Shown: positions 7,750 through 15,177 of the stretch, piece by piece
Layout of the letters: each line of letters opens with the position of its first letter
How positions within the stretch are numbered: the stretch's first letter is position 1
Assembly: GCF_000497445.1 (NCBI RefSeq)
Contig: NZ_CM002285.1
Coordinates: 3,401,090-3,425,943, forward strand
DNA length: 24,854 nt
Reading direction: 5' to 3'
From: Streptomyces roseochromogenus subsp. oscitans DS 12.976
GTDB lineage: Bacteria > Actinomycetota > Actinomycetes > Streptomycetales > Streptomycetaceae
The notes under the pieces: generated by a model
Told to the model about the DNA's origin: nothing
Databases searched by the model: none
What the model saw: only the letters and a program-made list of their open reading frames with translations
Position numbers and translations under genes: made by a program

Positions 7750-8472
7750 GTGAACGGACCCGAGATCCACGTCGAAGTCGCCCCCGCGCTCCACCTGTTC
7801 GTGCCGGCCGCCCGGCGGGCCGGCGCCACGCCGCTCGGCACGGACGGCGTCTCGACGCTCGGCCATGTCATCGAGTCCCTCGGCGTCCCGCTGACCGAGG
7901 TCGGCTCACTGGTCGTGGACGGCAGCGCGGTGCCGGTCTCGCACATCCCGAAGGCGGGCGAGACGGTGAGCGTCCGGGAGGTGGAGCGCCCCCAACGGGT
8001 CCCCGGCGCCCCACTCCGCTTCCTCCTCGACGTCCACCTCGGCACCCTCGCCCGCCGCCTGCGCCTGCTCGGCGTCGACACGGCCTACGAGTCGACGGAC
8101 ATCGGCGACCCGGCACTCGCCGCCCGCTCAGCGGCCGAAAGGCGCGTGATGCTCAGCCGCGACCGAGGCCTCCTGCGCCGCCGCGAGCTCTGGGCCGGCG
8201 CCTTCGTCTACAGCACTCGCCCCGACGACCAACTCCACGACGTCCTCGACCGCTTCGCCCCCGACCTCCACCCCTGGACCCGCTGCACGGCCTGCAACGG
8301 CCTGCTGAGACAGGCCACCAAGGAAGAACTGTCCGGCCAGCTCAAGCACGGCACGAGACGCTCGTACGACATCTTCGCCCAGTGCACGGAATGCGGCCGC
8401 GCCTACTGGAAGGGCGCGCACCACGACCAGCTGGAGGCCATCGTGGAGCGCGCCCTGGCAGAACACGGCTAG
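7750..8472 (+). CDS. Mut7-C RNase-domain protein with N-terminal ubiquitin-like fold
   Basis: The 240-residue product has three parts. Residues 1-85 form a ThiS/ubiquitin-like module (Mut7-C_ub) ending in VSVREVER. Residues 89-165 form a Mut7-C PIN-like nuclease domain with acidic D94 in FLLDVHLGTLARRLRLLG and D138 in MLSRDRGLL. Residues 179-215 form a zinc ribbon with CTAC (C179, C182) and CTEC (C212, C215). Family knowledge places Mut7-C among PIN-fold ribonucleases; a biochemical role for the ubiquitin-fused actinobacterial form is not something I know. The start is GTG 7750. The stop TAG shares the bases CTAG with the stop of the convergent oxidase gene, so the two 3' ends overlap by three bases. 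Confidence 0.85.
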   Translation: MNGPEIHVEVAPALHLFVPAARRAGATPLGTDGVSTLGHVIESLGVPLTEVGSLVVDGSAVPVSHIPKAGETVSVREVERPQRVPGAPLRFLLDVHLGTLARRLRLLGVDTAYESTDIGDPALAARSAAERRVMLSRDRGLLRRRELWAGAFVYSTRPDDQLHDVLDRFAPDLHPWTRCTACNGLLRQATKEELSGQLKHGTRRSYDIFAQCTECGRAYWKGAHHDQLEAIVERALAEHG

Positions 8473-10886
8473 CGCCTGCTCCCACCGCCCTTCACATCGC
8501 CCTTGTCACAGGCGATTCCGTTCCGGTCCGGGTCCAACCCCAGGGGATCGTCCGCGCCGTTGACCTTCAGACGGCCGTAGTCGTTCCGCTGCAGCCAGGT
8601 GCAGCGAGCCGCGGTCGTCTTCTTCACCTGCGGCGGAAACACGGTCGGCACGCACACGTTGACCGAGCCGTAGTGCCGGTCGCAGCCGGACAGGGTCGGG
8701 CTGACCTGCTGGGACGTGCGCTTCCTGCCGGGCCCCGACACCTTGCCGGTGAGGCCGTCGGCGAAGGCGTGGATGTGCGGGGAGGCGGCGTTGGCGGTCA
8801 GGGCCGCCGGGCCCGTCAGATGCACCCACTGGGCCACCGAGGGCACCCCGTTGGCGTCGACCGCGAAGAGCATGTACCAGCCGGGCGGCGCCAGGTTGGG
8901 GTTGTTCGTCACGTTCAGGTCGACGTTGTTGCCGTCCACCGAGAGCGGCAGATCCACGAACCGCTGATTCGGATCGGACGAATGGGTCACCGCGGCCGGG
9001 CGGATCAGCTCCGCCTTGGCGATCGGCCGGTCGACGGTGATCCGCTGGGTGTCGCCGTACTTCCACTCCTGGCTGATCACCGAGGTGATCGTCGGGCGGG
9101 TGCCCTTGTAGAGGTACGGCGGGGTGTAGATCGACACGTTGTGGTTCCAGCTGCCGTTGCCCGGGTTGTCGCCGGTGGCCATCACCCGGCCGTCGGGCAG
9201 CAGGAACGCCGAGGAGTGGTAGCCGCGGGACTCGGGGTCGGCGGCCACCTGCTGGAAGGCGTTGGTGGCAGGGTCGTAGAGCGAGGACTCGTACACCGGG
9301 TTGGCGCGGTTGTGCAGGGCGCCGCCCGTCTCCAGCACCTTGCCGTCGGGCAGCAGCACGGTGGAGACGTACATCTTGCCCTGGCTGCCGGTCTCCGGGA
9401 CCTTGCCGTTGCCCAGGTCGACCGTGCCCTGCGGGATCGGCGGCCCGGCGACGTACGACGGGTTCGCCTGCTTGAGGTCGATCACATCGGTGAGGCGGCC
9501 CGCGTCGGGGTTGGAGTCGATGTTGCCGCCGCCGACCGTCAGCACCCGCTGATCCTGCGCCGGAGGCAGCAGCACGGACGACGACTGGTCCCGCTGGTCC
9601 TTGTTCTGCAAGCCCGGGATCTGGGTGACCGTGTTGGCGCCGTAGTCGTAGATCGCCGAGCCGGTGCCGGGGATGTTGTTGCCGAATACATGGCTGCCCG
9701 AGTAGAAGAGGCGGCCGTCCTGCATCAGGATCATCGCCGGGTACAGCCCCCAGAACGACCAGGTCTGGTTGACCTTCCACGTCGGCAGCCACTGCTGGTC
9801 CTTGTCGGACCAGCGCTCGGCGGTCACGGACCCGGTGGAATCCTCGCGCAGCCCGCCGAAGGTGATGACGTCACCGTTGCCCAGCTCGGTCGCCGACGGG
9901 TACCAGTGGCCGTCGTTGAGATCGTTGGTCTTCGTGTACGTCTCGGTCTTCGGGTCGAAGATGTACGAGTCCTTGAACCCCTCGTAGCCATGTGTGCCGT
10001 TCGGGTCCGGATAGGACTTGTTGCCGCTCAGTACGAGCACCCGGCCGTCCTGGAGCTGGACGTGCCCCGCGCAGAACATGTCCTTCGGCGTGGGGATGAC
10101 CTTGTAGGTGCCGGCCGAGGGGTCGTACACCGCACTCGTGAACGTACCCGCGTTGAAGGCGTCCTGGCTGTTGCCGGAGCCGGCGATCAGCAGCACCTTG
10201 CCGTTGCTGAGCACGACGGAGTGCATGGAGCGGACCGGGTTCTGCGTCGGCAGGACGGACCAACTGCCGTTCGCGCACTGGTCGTTGGTGCCGGTGCACT
10301 GAGCGGGCGGGGTCACGTCCGGGACCTGGTCCATGGTGTAGTCGTCGGTGGTCGCCGAGCCGGTGCCGTAGACCGAGACACCCCAGGTGATGCGGTCGGT
10401 GCCGGGCGGGATCTCGGGAGTGCGGACGGTGGCCTGCGTCCAGGCCGACGCCATGTCGAGGGTTTTGACGTCGGTCCAGTACTGCCAGCCGGCGGTCGTG
10501 TCGTGCCGGAACAGCGTGACGTTGGCGTCCGGGGTGGTGGTCTTGTACCAGACCCCGAGGTCGTACTGCTTGCCGACGGTCACGGCCGGTGCGCAGTCGG
10601 TGGACTCGGTGAGCATCGCCTTGCGGTCGCCGGAGACCCGGCGGGTCAGCGTGACCTTCATGGCGCTGGCGCCCGAGTGCGCGTCCGGCGTCGTCTCGAA
10701 GGTGAAATCGTTGTCGCCCCAGCCGGACTTCTCCCAGCAGTACGGCATGCCGTCCGTACCGGCGGTCTCGAATCCCGGGTTCTTGATCAGGTTGGCGGCC
10801 TCGGCGCTCTGCGGCGCGGCGAGGAGCAGCCCGGCGGTCAGGGCGCCCACCCCGGCCAGCGCGGTCCGTCTGCGGTACTTGCTCAA
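8469..10886 (-). CDS. Secreted radical copper oxidase (galactose/glyoxal oxidase type) with CBM-like and Excalibur-like modules
   Basis: The 805-residue product is the last gene of the glycosyltransferase operon. A signal peptide ends near AEA-AN (residues 28-32, preceded by RRR). Residues 32-185 form a jelly-roll carbohydrate-binding-like domain (NLIKNPGFE). About 205-590 is a Kelch propeller, and the C-terminal DUF1929-like Ig fold follows. The copper-radical site is intact: Cys272 in FCAGH and Tyr329 in WYPSA (the thioether pair), axial Tyr556 and His557 in GYHSS, and His635 in VTHSS. The tail (about 735-797) carries Cys pairs and DPDRNGIACD, an Excalibur-like calcium motif. Expected chemistry is oxidation of a primary alcohol or aldehyde on a glycan to carbonyl with H2O2 release. 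The TTG start at 10886 is supported by AAGGAG upstream and a TTGA overlap with the previous stop. Confidence 0.85.
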   Translation of the reverse strand: MSKYRRRTALAGVGALTAGLLLAAPQSAEAANLIKNPGFETAGTDGMPYCWEKSGWGDNDFTFETTPDAHSGASAMKVTLTRRVSGDRKAMLTESTDCAPAVTVGKQYDLGVWYKTTTPDANVTLFRHDTTAGWQYWTDVKTLDMASAWTQATVRTPEIPPGTDRITWGVSVYGTGSATTDDYTMDQVPDVTPPAQCTGTNDQCANGSWSVLPTQNPVRSMHSVVLSNGKVLLIAGSGNSQDAFNAGTFTSAVYDPSAGTYKVIPTPKDMFCAGHVQLQDGRVLVLSGNKSYPDPNGTHGYEGFKDSYIFDPKTETYTKTNDLNDGHWYPSATELGNGDVITFGGLREDSTGSVTAERWSDKDQQWLPTWKVNQTWSFWGLYPAMILMQDGRLFYSGSHVFGNNIPGTGSAIYDYGANTVTQIPGLQNKDQRDQSSSVLLPPAQDQRVLTVGGGNIDSNPDAGRLTDVIDLKQANPSYVAGPPIPQGTVDLGNGKVPETGSQGKMYVSTVLLPDGKVLETGGALHNRANPVYESSLYDPATNAFQQVAADPESRGYHSSAFLLPDGRVMATGDNPGNGSWNHNVSIYTPPYLYKGTRPTITSVISQEWKYGDTQRITVDRPIAKAELIRPAAVTHSSDPNQRFVDLPLSVDGNNVDLNVTNNPNLAPPGWYMLFAVDANGVPSVAQWVHLTGPAALTANAASPHIHAFADGLTGKVSGPGRKRTSQQVSPTLSGCDRHYGSVNVCVPTVFPPQVKKTTAARCTWLQRNDYGRLKVNGADDPLGLDPDRNGIACDKGDVKGGGSRR

Positions 10887-12052
10887 GCGGCTCTCCTTGC
10901 TCGGCTCCCCCGGCGGCGGGGGAGGTAGACCAGCGCCTCGGTCCCGACGAAGCGCAGAACGAACGTCATGACCAGCGCGAGCGCAGTGGCCGGCAGGGCG
11001 CCCATGCCGAACCGGCCGACGAGCAGCGCGATCAGCGGGATACGCAGCACCAGGTCGGCGTTGGCCAGCAGCGCGAACCGGCCGAGCCGGTCCCACCAGC
11101 GGCGGTGCGCGCGCCGGTCGCGGAACAGCAGCTGCTCGATGAGCAGGAAGTTCCAGGCGACACCGAGCTGGTTGGCGAGGATCTCGGCGGGCAGGTAGCC
11201 CATGCCGAGCACGGTCAGCGCCCAGAGTCCGGCGAGGTTCGGCACGAAGCCGCTCGCGCCGATCAGCCCGAAGCCGGCCATGCGGGCGGCGGGCGAGGTG
11301 GTGCGCAGCCCGGCCAGATGGCGCAGGAAGCGGAAGCCCTCCTGCGCGGTCGACTTGGACTCCCCCGCGAACCGGTCCTGGAAGACGAACGGCACCTCGG
11401 CGACCCGGCCCGGGCGGCTGCGGACGGCCAGCTCCAGCAGGATCTTGTAGCCGAGGGGCTTCAGCTCGTCGGCGCTGACGGCGCTGCGCCGGATGGCGAA
11501 GAAGCCGCTCATCGGGTCGCTGATGCCGTGCAGCCGGCGCGGGAAGAGGGCCTTGGTGAGCCAGGTCGCGCCGCGCGAGACGGCCACCCGGTAGCCGCCG
11601 GCGAGCCCGGCCCGGCTGCCGCCCTCGATGTACCGGGAGGCGACGACCAGGGCGGCGTTCGCCTGCTCGCCAGTGGCCACCAACTCCGGTATCAGGGAGG
11701 GCGGATGCTGGCAGTCGCCGTCCATGATGACGATCCACTGCGAGGTCGCCGCCTTCAGCCCCGCTACGACCGCCCCGCCGAGCCCGCCGACGGGTTCCGC
11801 GCGGTGCAGTACGGCCACCGGGAACGGGCAGTCCCGGGCGGCCGCGCGGATCACCTCGGGGGTGTCGTCGGTGGAGTCGTCCACGAAGACGACCTCACAG
11901 GGCAGCCGCGCGGGCACCGACTCGGTGATCAGCCGCAGCAGCCGCCGGATGTTCGCGGACTCGTTGAAAGTCGGCACGACGACGGTGACGGCGCCGGGCT
12001 CGGCTATTTCCGCGGCGTCCAGGCCCGGTATCGGGGCGGTGTACTCGCTCAT
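10883..12052 (-). CDS. GT2 polyprenol-phosphate glycosyltransferase fused to GtrA domain
   Basis: The 389-residue product joins two domains. Residues 20-245 are a DPM1-like GT2 fold: VVVPTFNESANI, FVDDSTDD (57-63), the metal motif DGDCQHPP (111-118) and GISDPMSGFFAIRR (176-189). Residues 255-380 form four membrane helices of the GtrA type, with GLIGASGFVPNLAGLW and NQLGVAWNFLLIEQLLFR. Such proteins transfer a sugar from a nucleotide donor to polyprenyl phosphate, and the GtrA part is thought to help present or flip the lipid-linked sugar. The upstream gene product could then use this donor on the outer face. Both ends overlap neighbours by four bases (ATGA at the start, TTGA at the end), so the gene is translated within the operon. 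Confidence 0.88.
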   Translation of the reverse strand: MSEYTAPIPGLDAAEIAEPGAVTVVVPTFNESANIRRLLRLITESVPARLPCEVVFVDDSTDDTPEVIRAAARDCPFPVAVLHRAEPVGGLGGAVVAGLKAATSQWIVIMDGDCQHPPSLIPELVATGEQANAALVVASRYIEGGSRAGLAGGYRVAVSRGATWLTKALFPRRLHGISDPMSGFFAIRRSAVSADELKPLGYKILLELAVRSRPGRVAEVPFVFQDRFAGESKSTAQEGFRFLRHLAGLRTTSPAARMAGFGLIGASGFVPNLAGLWALTVLGMGYLPAEILANQLGVAWNFLLIEQLLFRDRRAHRRWWDRLGRFALLANADLVLRIPLIALLVGRFGMGALPATALALVMTFVLRFVGTEALVYLPRRRGSRARRAA

Positions 12053-13695
12053 CGGGCGCCACCCGCTGCCTGGATCCGGCGGATCTCGATGCGGTCCGGG
12101 CCGCTGCCGAAGGTGGCGACCGGCATGGAGTGCTGGATGGCGGCCCTGACGCCCGGCAAGTCCTTGGCGTCACGGCGGACGGTCGGCGAGGCGACGACGT
12201 AGTCGATGTCCCGGTAGCCGTGCGGCAGGGTCTTGGTGACCGCCGGGTCGAGGTCGGCCTTGTAGAACCAGATGGCGCCGAGCCCGGGCCGGTATCCGGC
12301 GTGCACGAGGTCCAGCCAGAGGGCGTCGTCGACGAGGACCCGGGTGTCCTTCGGGTCCGCCACCCGGGTGCTGAGCCAGTGGGAGGCCTGCCGGTACGGC
12401 TTGTTGGCGTCGGCCGTGACAGCGGTGCGGTCGCCGTCGTACCAGTGCGGTACGACATAGCCGCCGGCGGCGAGCGCGAGCAACGCGGCGAGCGCGTACC
12501 GGCCCCCGGTGAGGTACCGCTTCTCGCTCTCGGCGCGCCCTCTGCGGATGACCGCGTGTGCGACGGAGGCGGCGCCGCCGGCCAGGACCAGGCCGAGGAA
12601 GGGCAACGCGCCGATGACGTACATGGCGGGCAGATAGCCGCCCGGGCGCAGGGCGACGGCGGCCAGGACGGCCACCGTCAGCGCCGGACCGGCGAGGGCG
12701 CGGGCGGTGACCGACCAGCGCCAGGTGAGCAGCAGGAGCAAGGCTCCGGCGAGGCCGCCGAGGGGCAGGACTCGGTCGTAGTACAGCCAGGAGTGCAGGA
12801 CGCCGTACGAGCCGGAGCCCTCATCGAGGATGAATCCCGAACCCGGCCTGGACATCTGGTACTTGATGCCGTCCCACAGCGAGACATGCCCGGCGCCCGG
12901 GAACAGCTCGCCCTTCAGCAGGGCGAACAGCGGGTAGGAGAAGCCGATCAGGACGCAGGCGGTGACGGCTCCGGTGAGGGCGAACTTGCGGGTGTCACGG
13001 TGGCTGTGCCGCCACATGGTGACGAACAGGGCGGGCAGGACGACGAGCATCGTCTCCTTGGTGAGCACGCCCGCGGCGGCGGCGAGGCCCGCGCCGAAGT
13101 GGTGCCAGAGGTGGCGGCTGGGCGAGGCGGCGAGGCAGAACGCCAGCAGCAGCCACATCACGGCGATGTTGTCGAGGAAGATCTCCCGGCTGAGCACGAC
13201 CGCGAGCGGGGAGAGCCCGAACAGGGCCATGCCGAGTCCGGCGGCCCAGCGGGGCAGCGAGAGCCGACGTCCGAGGACGTGGACGAGGACCGCGCTGACC
13301 CCGCTGACCAGCAGCATCACGATCCGCATGGTGCCGACGGTCATCGAGCCGGGGCTGATCGCCGAGGGGATCCAGCTGGCCAGGGCTATCTGGATCCAGC
13401 CGAGCGGCGGGTGGTCGTACCAGTAGGTGTAGTGGGCGAGGCCCCGGCCCTGCTGGACGGCCCAGGCCTGGGCGAGGTAGGTGCCCTCGTCGTCGCTGAG
13501 GGTCGGGTAGTCGGCGATGTTCCAGCCCTGGACGACGAGGATCGCGGTGAGCAGAGCGCCGCAGAGCAGCAGGTCGGGGCGGGAGGAGCGGAGTCGTACC
13601 GGAGGCTGCGTTCGACCGGTCGAACGGGTCGTGGGCGCAGCCTGGCGCTGCGCGGGGACCGTGGCTGCGGTCACCGCGGGAAGAGTGGAGGTCAC
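12049..13695 (-). CDS. ArnT/PMT-like (GT39/GT83) membrane glycosyltransferase
   Basis: The 548-residue polytopic protein has about 11-13 hydrophobic helices and a soluble C-terminal domain of roughly 110 residues. The first extracytoplasmic loop carries the GT-C acidic catalytic motif SDDEGTYLAQAW (D68, D69, E70) and the downstream YDHPPLGW (93-100), as in ArnT/PMT enzymes that use polyprenyl-phosphate sugars. Such an enzyme would transfer a sugar from the lipid donor made by the GT2-GtrA neighbour to a glycan, lipid or protein outside the membrane. The start is GTG 13695, overlapping the stop of the preceding gene as GTGA. The frame extends upstream inside the neighbour, but that extension does not resemble the family. 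The acceptor is unknown. Confidence 0.85.
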   Translation of the reverse strand: MTSTLPAVTAATVPAQRQAAPTTRSTGRTQPPVRLRSSRPDLLLCGALLTAILVVQGWNIADYPTLSDDEGTYLAQAWAVQQGRGLAHYTYWYDHPPLGWIQIALASWIPSAISPGSMTVGTMRIVMLLVSGVSAVLVHVLGRRLSLPRWAAGLGMALFGLSPLAVVLSREIFLDNIAVMWLLLAFCLAASPSRHLWHHFGAGLAAAAGVLTKETMLVVLPALFVTMWRHSHRDTRKFALTGAVTACVLIGFSYPLFALLKGELFPGAGHVSLWDGIKYQMSRPGSGFILDEGSGSYGVLHSWLYYDRVLPLGGLAGALLLLLTWRWSVTARALAGPALTVAVLAAVALRPGGYLPAMYVIGALPFLGLVLAGGAASVAHAVIRRGRAESEKRYLTGGRYALAALLALAAGGYVVPHWYDGDRTAVTADANKPYRQASHWLSTRVADPKDTRVLVDDALWLDLVHAGYRPGLGAIWFYKADLDPAVTKTLPHGYRDIDYVVASPTVRRDAKDLPGVRAAIQHSMPVATFGSGPDRIEIRRIQAAGGAR

Positions 13696-14960
13696 GCGGG
13701 AACGTCCTCTCGGAGGGACTCGGCCGCGGTGAGGTGCGCGCCGACGTGCGAGGTCAACTCCCAGTCGTTCTGGCCGCGTTGCTCGCGCCACACGGCGCGG
13801 ATCGCGGCACCCGCGAGGAGGACCTGATAGAAGGGCCCGCCCACGATGAGCTTCACGTAGTGGACGAAGCGGACCCTGAGGCCGTACTGAACGCCGAAGT
13901 CGTGCAGTCCGACCACCTCGAAGACGAAGGTGACGACGGCGGTGACCAGCGGCAGGAAGGTGAGGAAGGCGATGCCGACGGGGACGTCGAGGAAGAGCGC
14001 GACGGCCGCGTTGAGCGGGATGATGACGCCGGAGAAAGCCTGCATGAACGGGGTCATCAGGGTGTACCGGGCGAGCAACCGCTGCCCGAATCCCGGGAGT
14101 TGCCGCCAGTCCTTCTTCCGGTACACCTGCAGGAAGCCCTGGTTCCAGCGGGTGCGCTGCTTGAGCAGCGACATCAGCGAGCCCGGGGTCTCCTCGCGGG
14201 TGACCATGTCGGAGTCGTAGGCGACGACGACCTTTTTGCCGACGGACGAGAGCCGGACGCCCAGGTCGCAGTCCTCCGCGAGGCAGTTGGGGTCCCAGCC
14301 GTCCGCTTCCCTGAGGACGTCGGTCCGTACGAAGACGGTGTTGCCGCCGAGCGGGATGAACCCCTTCTGCGCGTGCAGGTGCAGCCGGGAGCGGAACCAG
14401 AAGAAGTACTCCAGGCAGTTGCGCAGGCTGTACCAGCTGGAGTGGAAGTTGATGAGCTGGACGCCGCCCTGGACGACATCCGCCCGCGTCGTCCGGAAGG
14501 CGTGGTCGACGTGGGCGAGCAGCTCCGGATGGACCTGGTCCTCGGCGTCGAAGACCCCGACGACGTCGCCGCGGCAGTGCGGCAGCGCCGTGTTCATGGC
14601 CTTGGGCTTGTTCTTCTTCTCGTGGGTGTCGACGACGACCCGGACGCGCTGGTCACGGGCGGCGGCCTGCTCGGCCACCTCCGTGGTCTCGGGGTCGTCG
14701 TGCCCGACGATCACGATGATCTCGAAGTCGGTGTGCGTGGACTCCAGCAGCCGCTGGATGGTGTGGTCGAGCACGGCTTGCTCGTGCCGGGCCGGCAGGA
14801 GCAGCGAGAAGGACAGGTGCTCGCCCCCGTCCGGCCTGCCGAACCGGGTGGAGGCCAGCACCTCGGGCGTACGCCACGCGTGCATCTGCCACCACAGAGT
14901 GAAGGCCGCCATCCAGAACAGGGCCAGTGAAACGGCAGCGATGAAGACAGACGTCAGCAA
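13692..14960 (-). CDS. Processive GT2 glycosyltransferase (cellulose/chitin/hyaluronan synthase-like)
   Basis: The 422-residue product has one N-terminal membrane helix, a cytoplasmic GT-A domain and three or four C-terminal helices. The processive beta-glycosyltransferase set is present: the acidic pair HDD (87-89), the metal motif DAED (138-141), LAEDCDLG with D230 as candidate catalytic base, and QRTRW (268-272), the QxxRW acceptor signature. It should polymerise a beta-linked glycan from a UDP sugar and extrude it. Length and helix layout are nearer NodC/HasA-type enzymes than full BcsA, and there is no PilZ domain. It is the first gene of the operon and starts with TTG 14960 behind a GGGGGG purine run. 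The sugar cannot be read from sequence. Confidence 0.88.
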   Translation of the reverse strand: MLTSVFIAAVSLALFWMAAFTLWWQMHAWRTPEVLASTRFGRPDGGEHLSFSLLLPARHEQAVLDHTIQRLLESTHTDFEIIVIVGHDDPETTEVAEQAAARDQRVRVVVDTHEKKNKPKAMNTALPHCRGDVVGVFDAEDQVHPELLAHVDHAFRTTRADVVQGGVQLINFHSSWYSLRNCLEYFFWFRSRLHLHAQKGFIPLGGNTVFVRTDVLREADGWDPNCLAEDCDLGVRLSSVGKKVVVAYDSDMVTREETPGSLMSLLKQRTRWNQGFLQVYRKKDWRQLPGFGQRLLARYTLMTPFMQAFSGVIIPLNAAVALFLDVPVGIAFLTFLPLVTAVVTFVFEVVGLHDFGVQYGLRVRFVHYVKLIVGGPFYQVLLAGAAIRAVWREQRGQNDWELTSHVGAHLTAAESLREDVPA

Positions 14961-14963
14961 AAA

Positions 14964-15051
14964 GATCCCCCCAGATCCCCTGATATCCCCCAGCGCACGC
15001 GACGGTGAGTCACGATCGTCGCGTCGCTGTGGAGAGCGTAGGGGGGATCTG
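14964..15051 (-). promoter_or_regulatory. Structured leader/operator region of the glycosyltransferase operon
   Basis: The region contains a perfect dyad, ACGCGACG (14997-15004) and CGTCGCGT (15017-15024) with a 12-base spacer that itself holds GTGAGTCAC. It also contains a longer-range perfect 9-bp repeat, CAGATCCCC (14972-14980) with GGGGATCTG (15043-15051). On the transcribed strand the last 40 bases before the TTG hold three G-runs of 4-6. A weak -10, TACGCT, reads at 15040-15035; I found no convincing -35. Confidence 0.35.
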
Positions 15052-15116
15052 TGAAGCGCGGGAGCTCTTCCGATAAATAGCTTGTTTCGGAACGGTGGTA
15101 GGGGAAGCGGTATCTA

Positions 15117-15140
15117 TCCGAACACCCGCTCACTTTCGGA
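15117..15140 (-). terminator. Weak hairpin downstream of the DUF255 gene
   Basis: TCCGAA (15117-15122) and TTCGGA (15135-15140) can form a 6-bp stem with a 12-base loop, 38 bases after the stop of the minus-strand gene. The stem is AT-containing and lacks a T tract, so the call is tentative. Confidence 0.25.
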
Positions 15141-15177
15141 CAGTTCGCCCTTACCCCGCGCCGTGCGTCTACGCAGC

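Noticed and set aside
8382..10928. Long plus-strand open frame (848 codons) across the oxidase gene
   Set aside because: It is an antisense shadow caused by GC-rich third positions; the opposite strand has a full radical copper oxidase with its catalytic residues.
10887..11738. Upstream in-frame extension of the oxidase frame inside the GT2-GtrA gene
   Set aside because: The extension is Arg/Pro-rich shadow sequence; the signal peptide, Shine-Dalgarno and TTGA overlap place the start at 10886.
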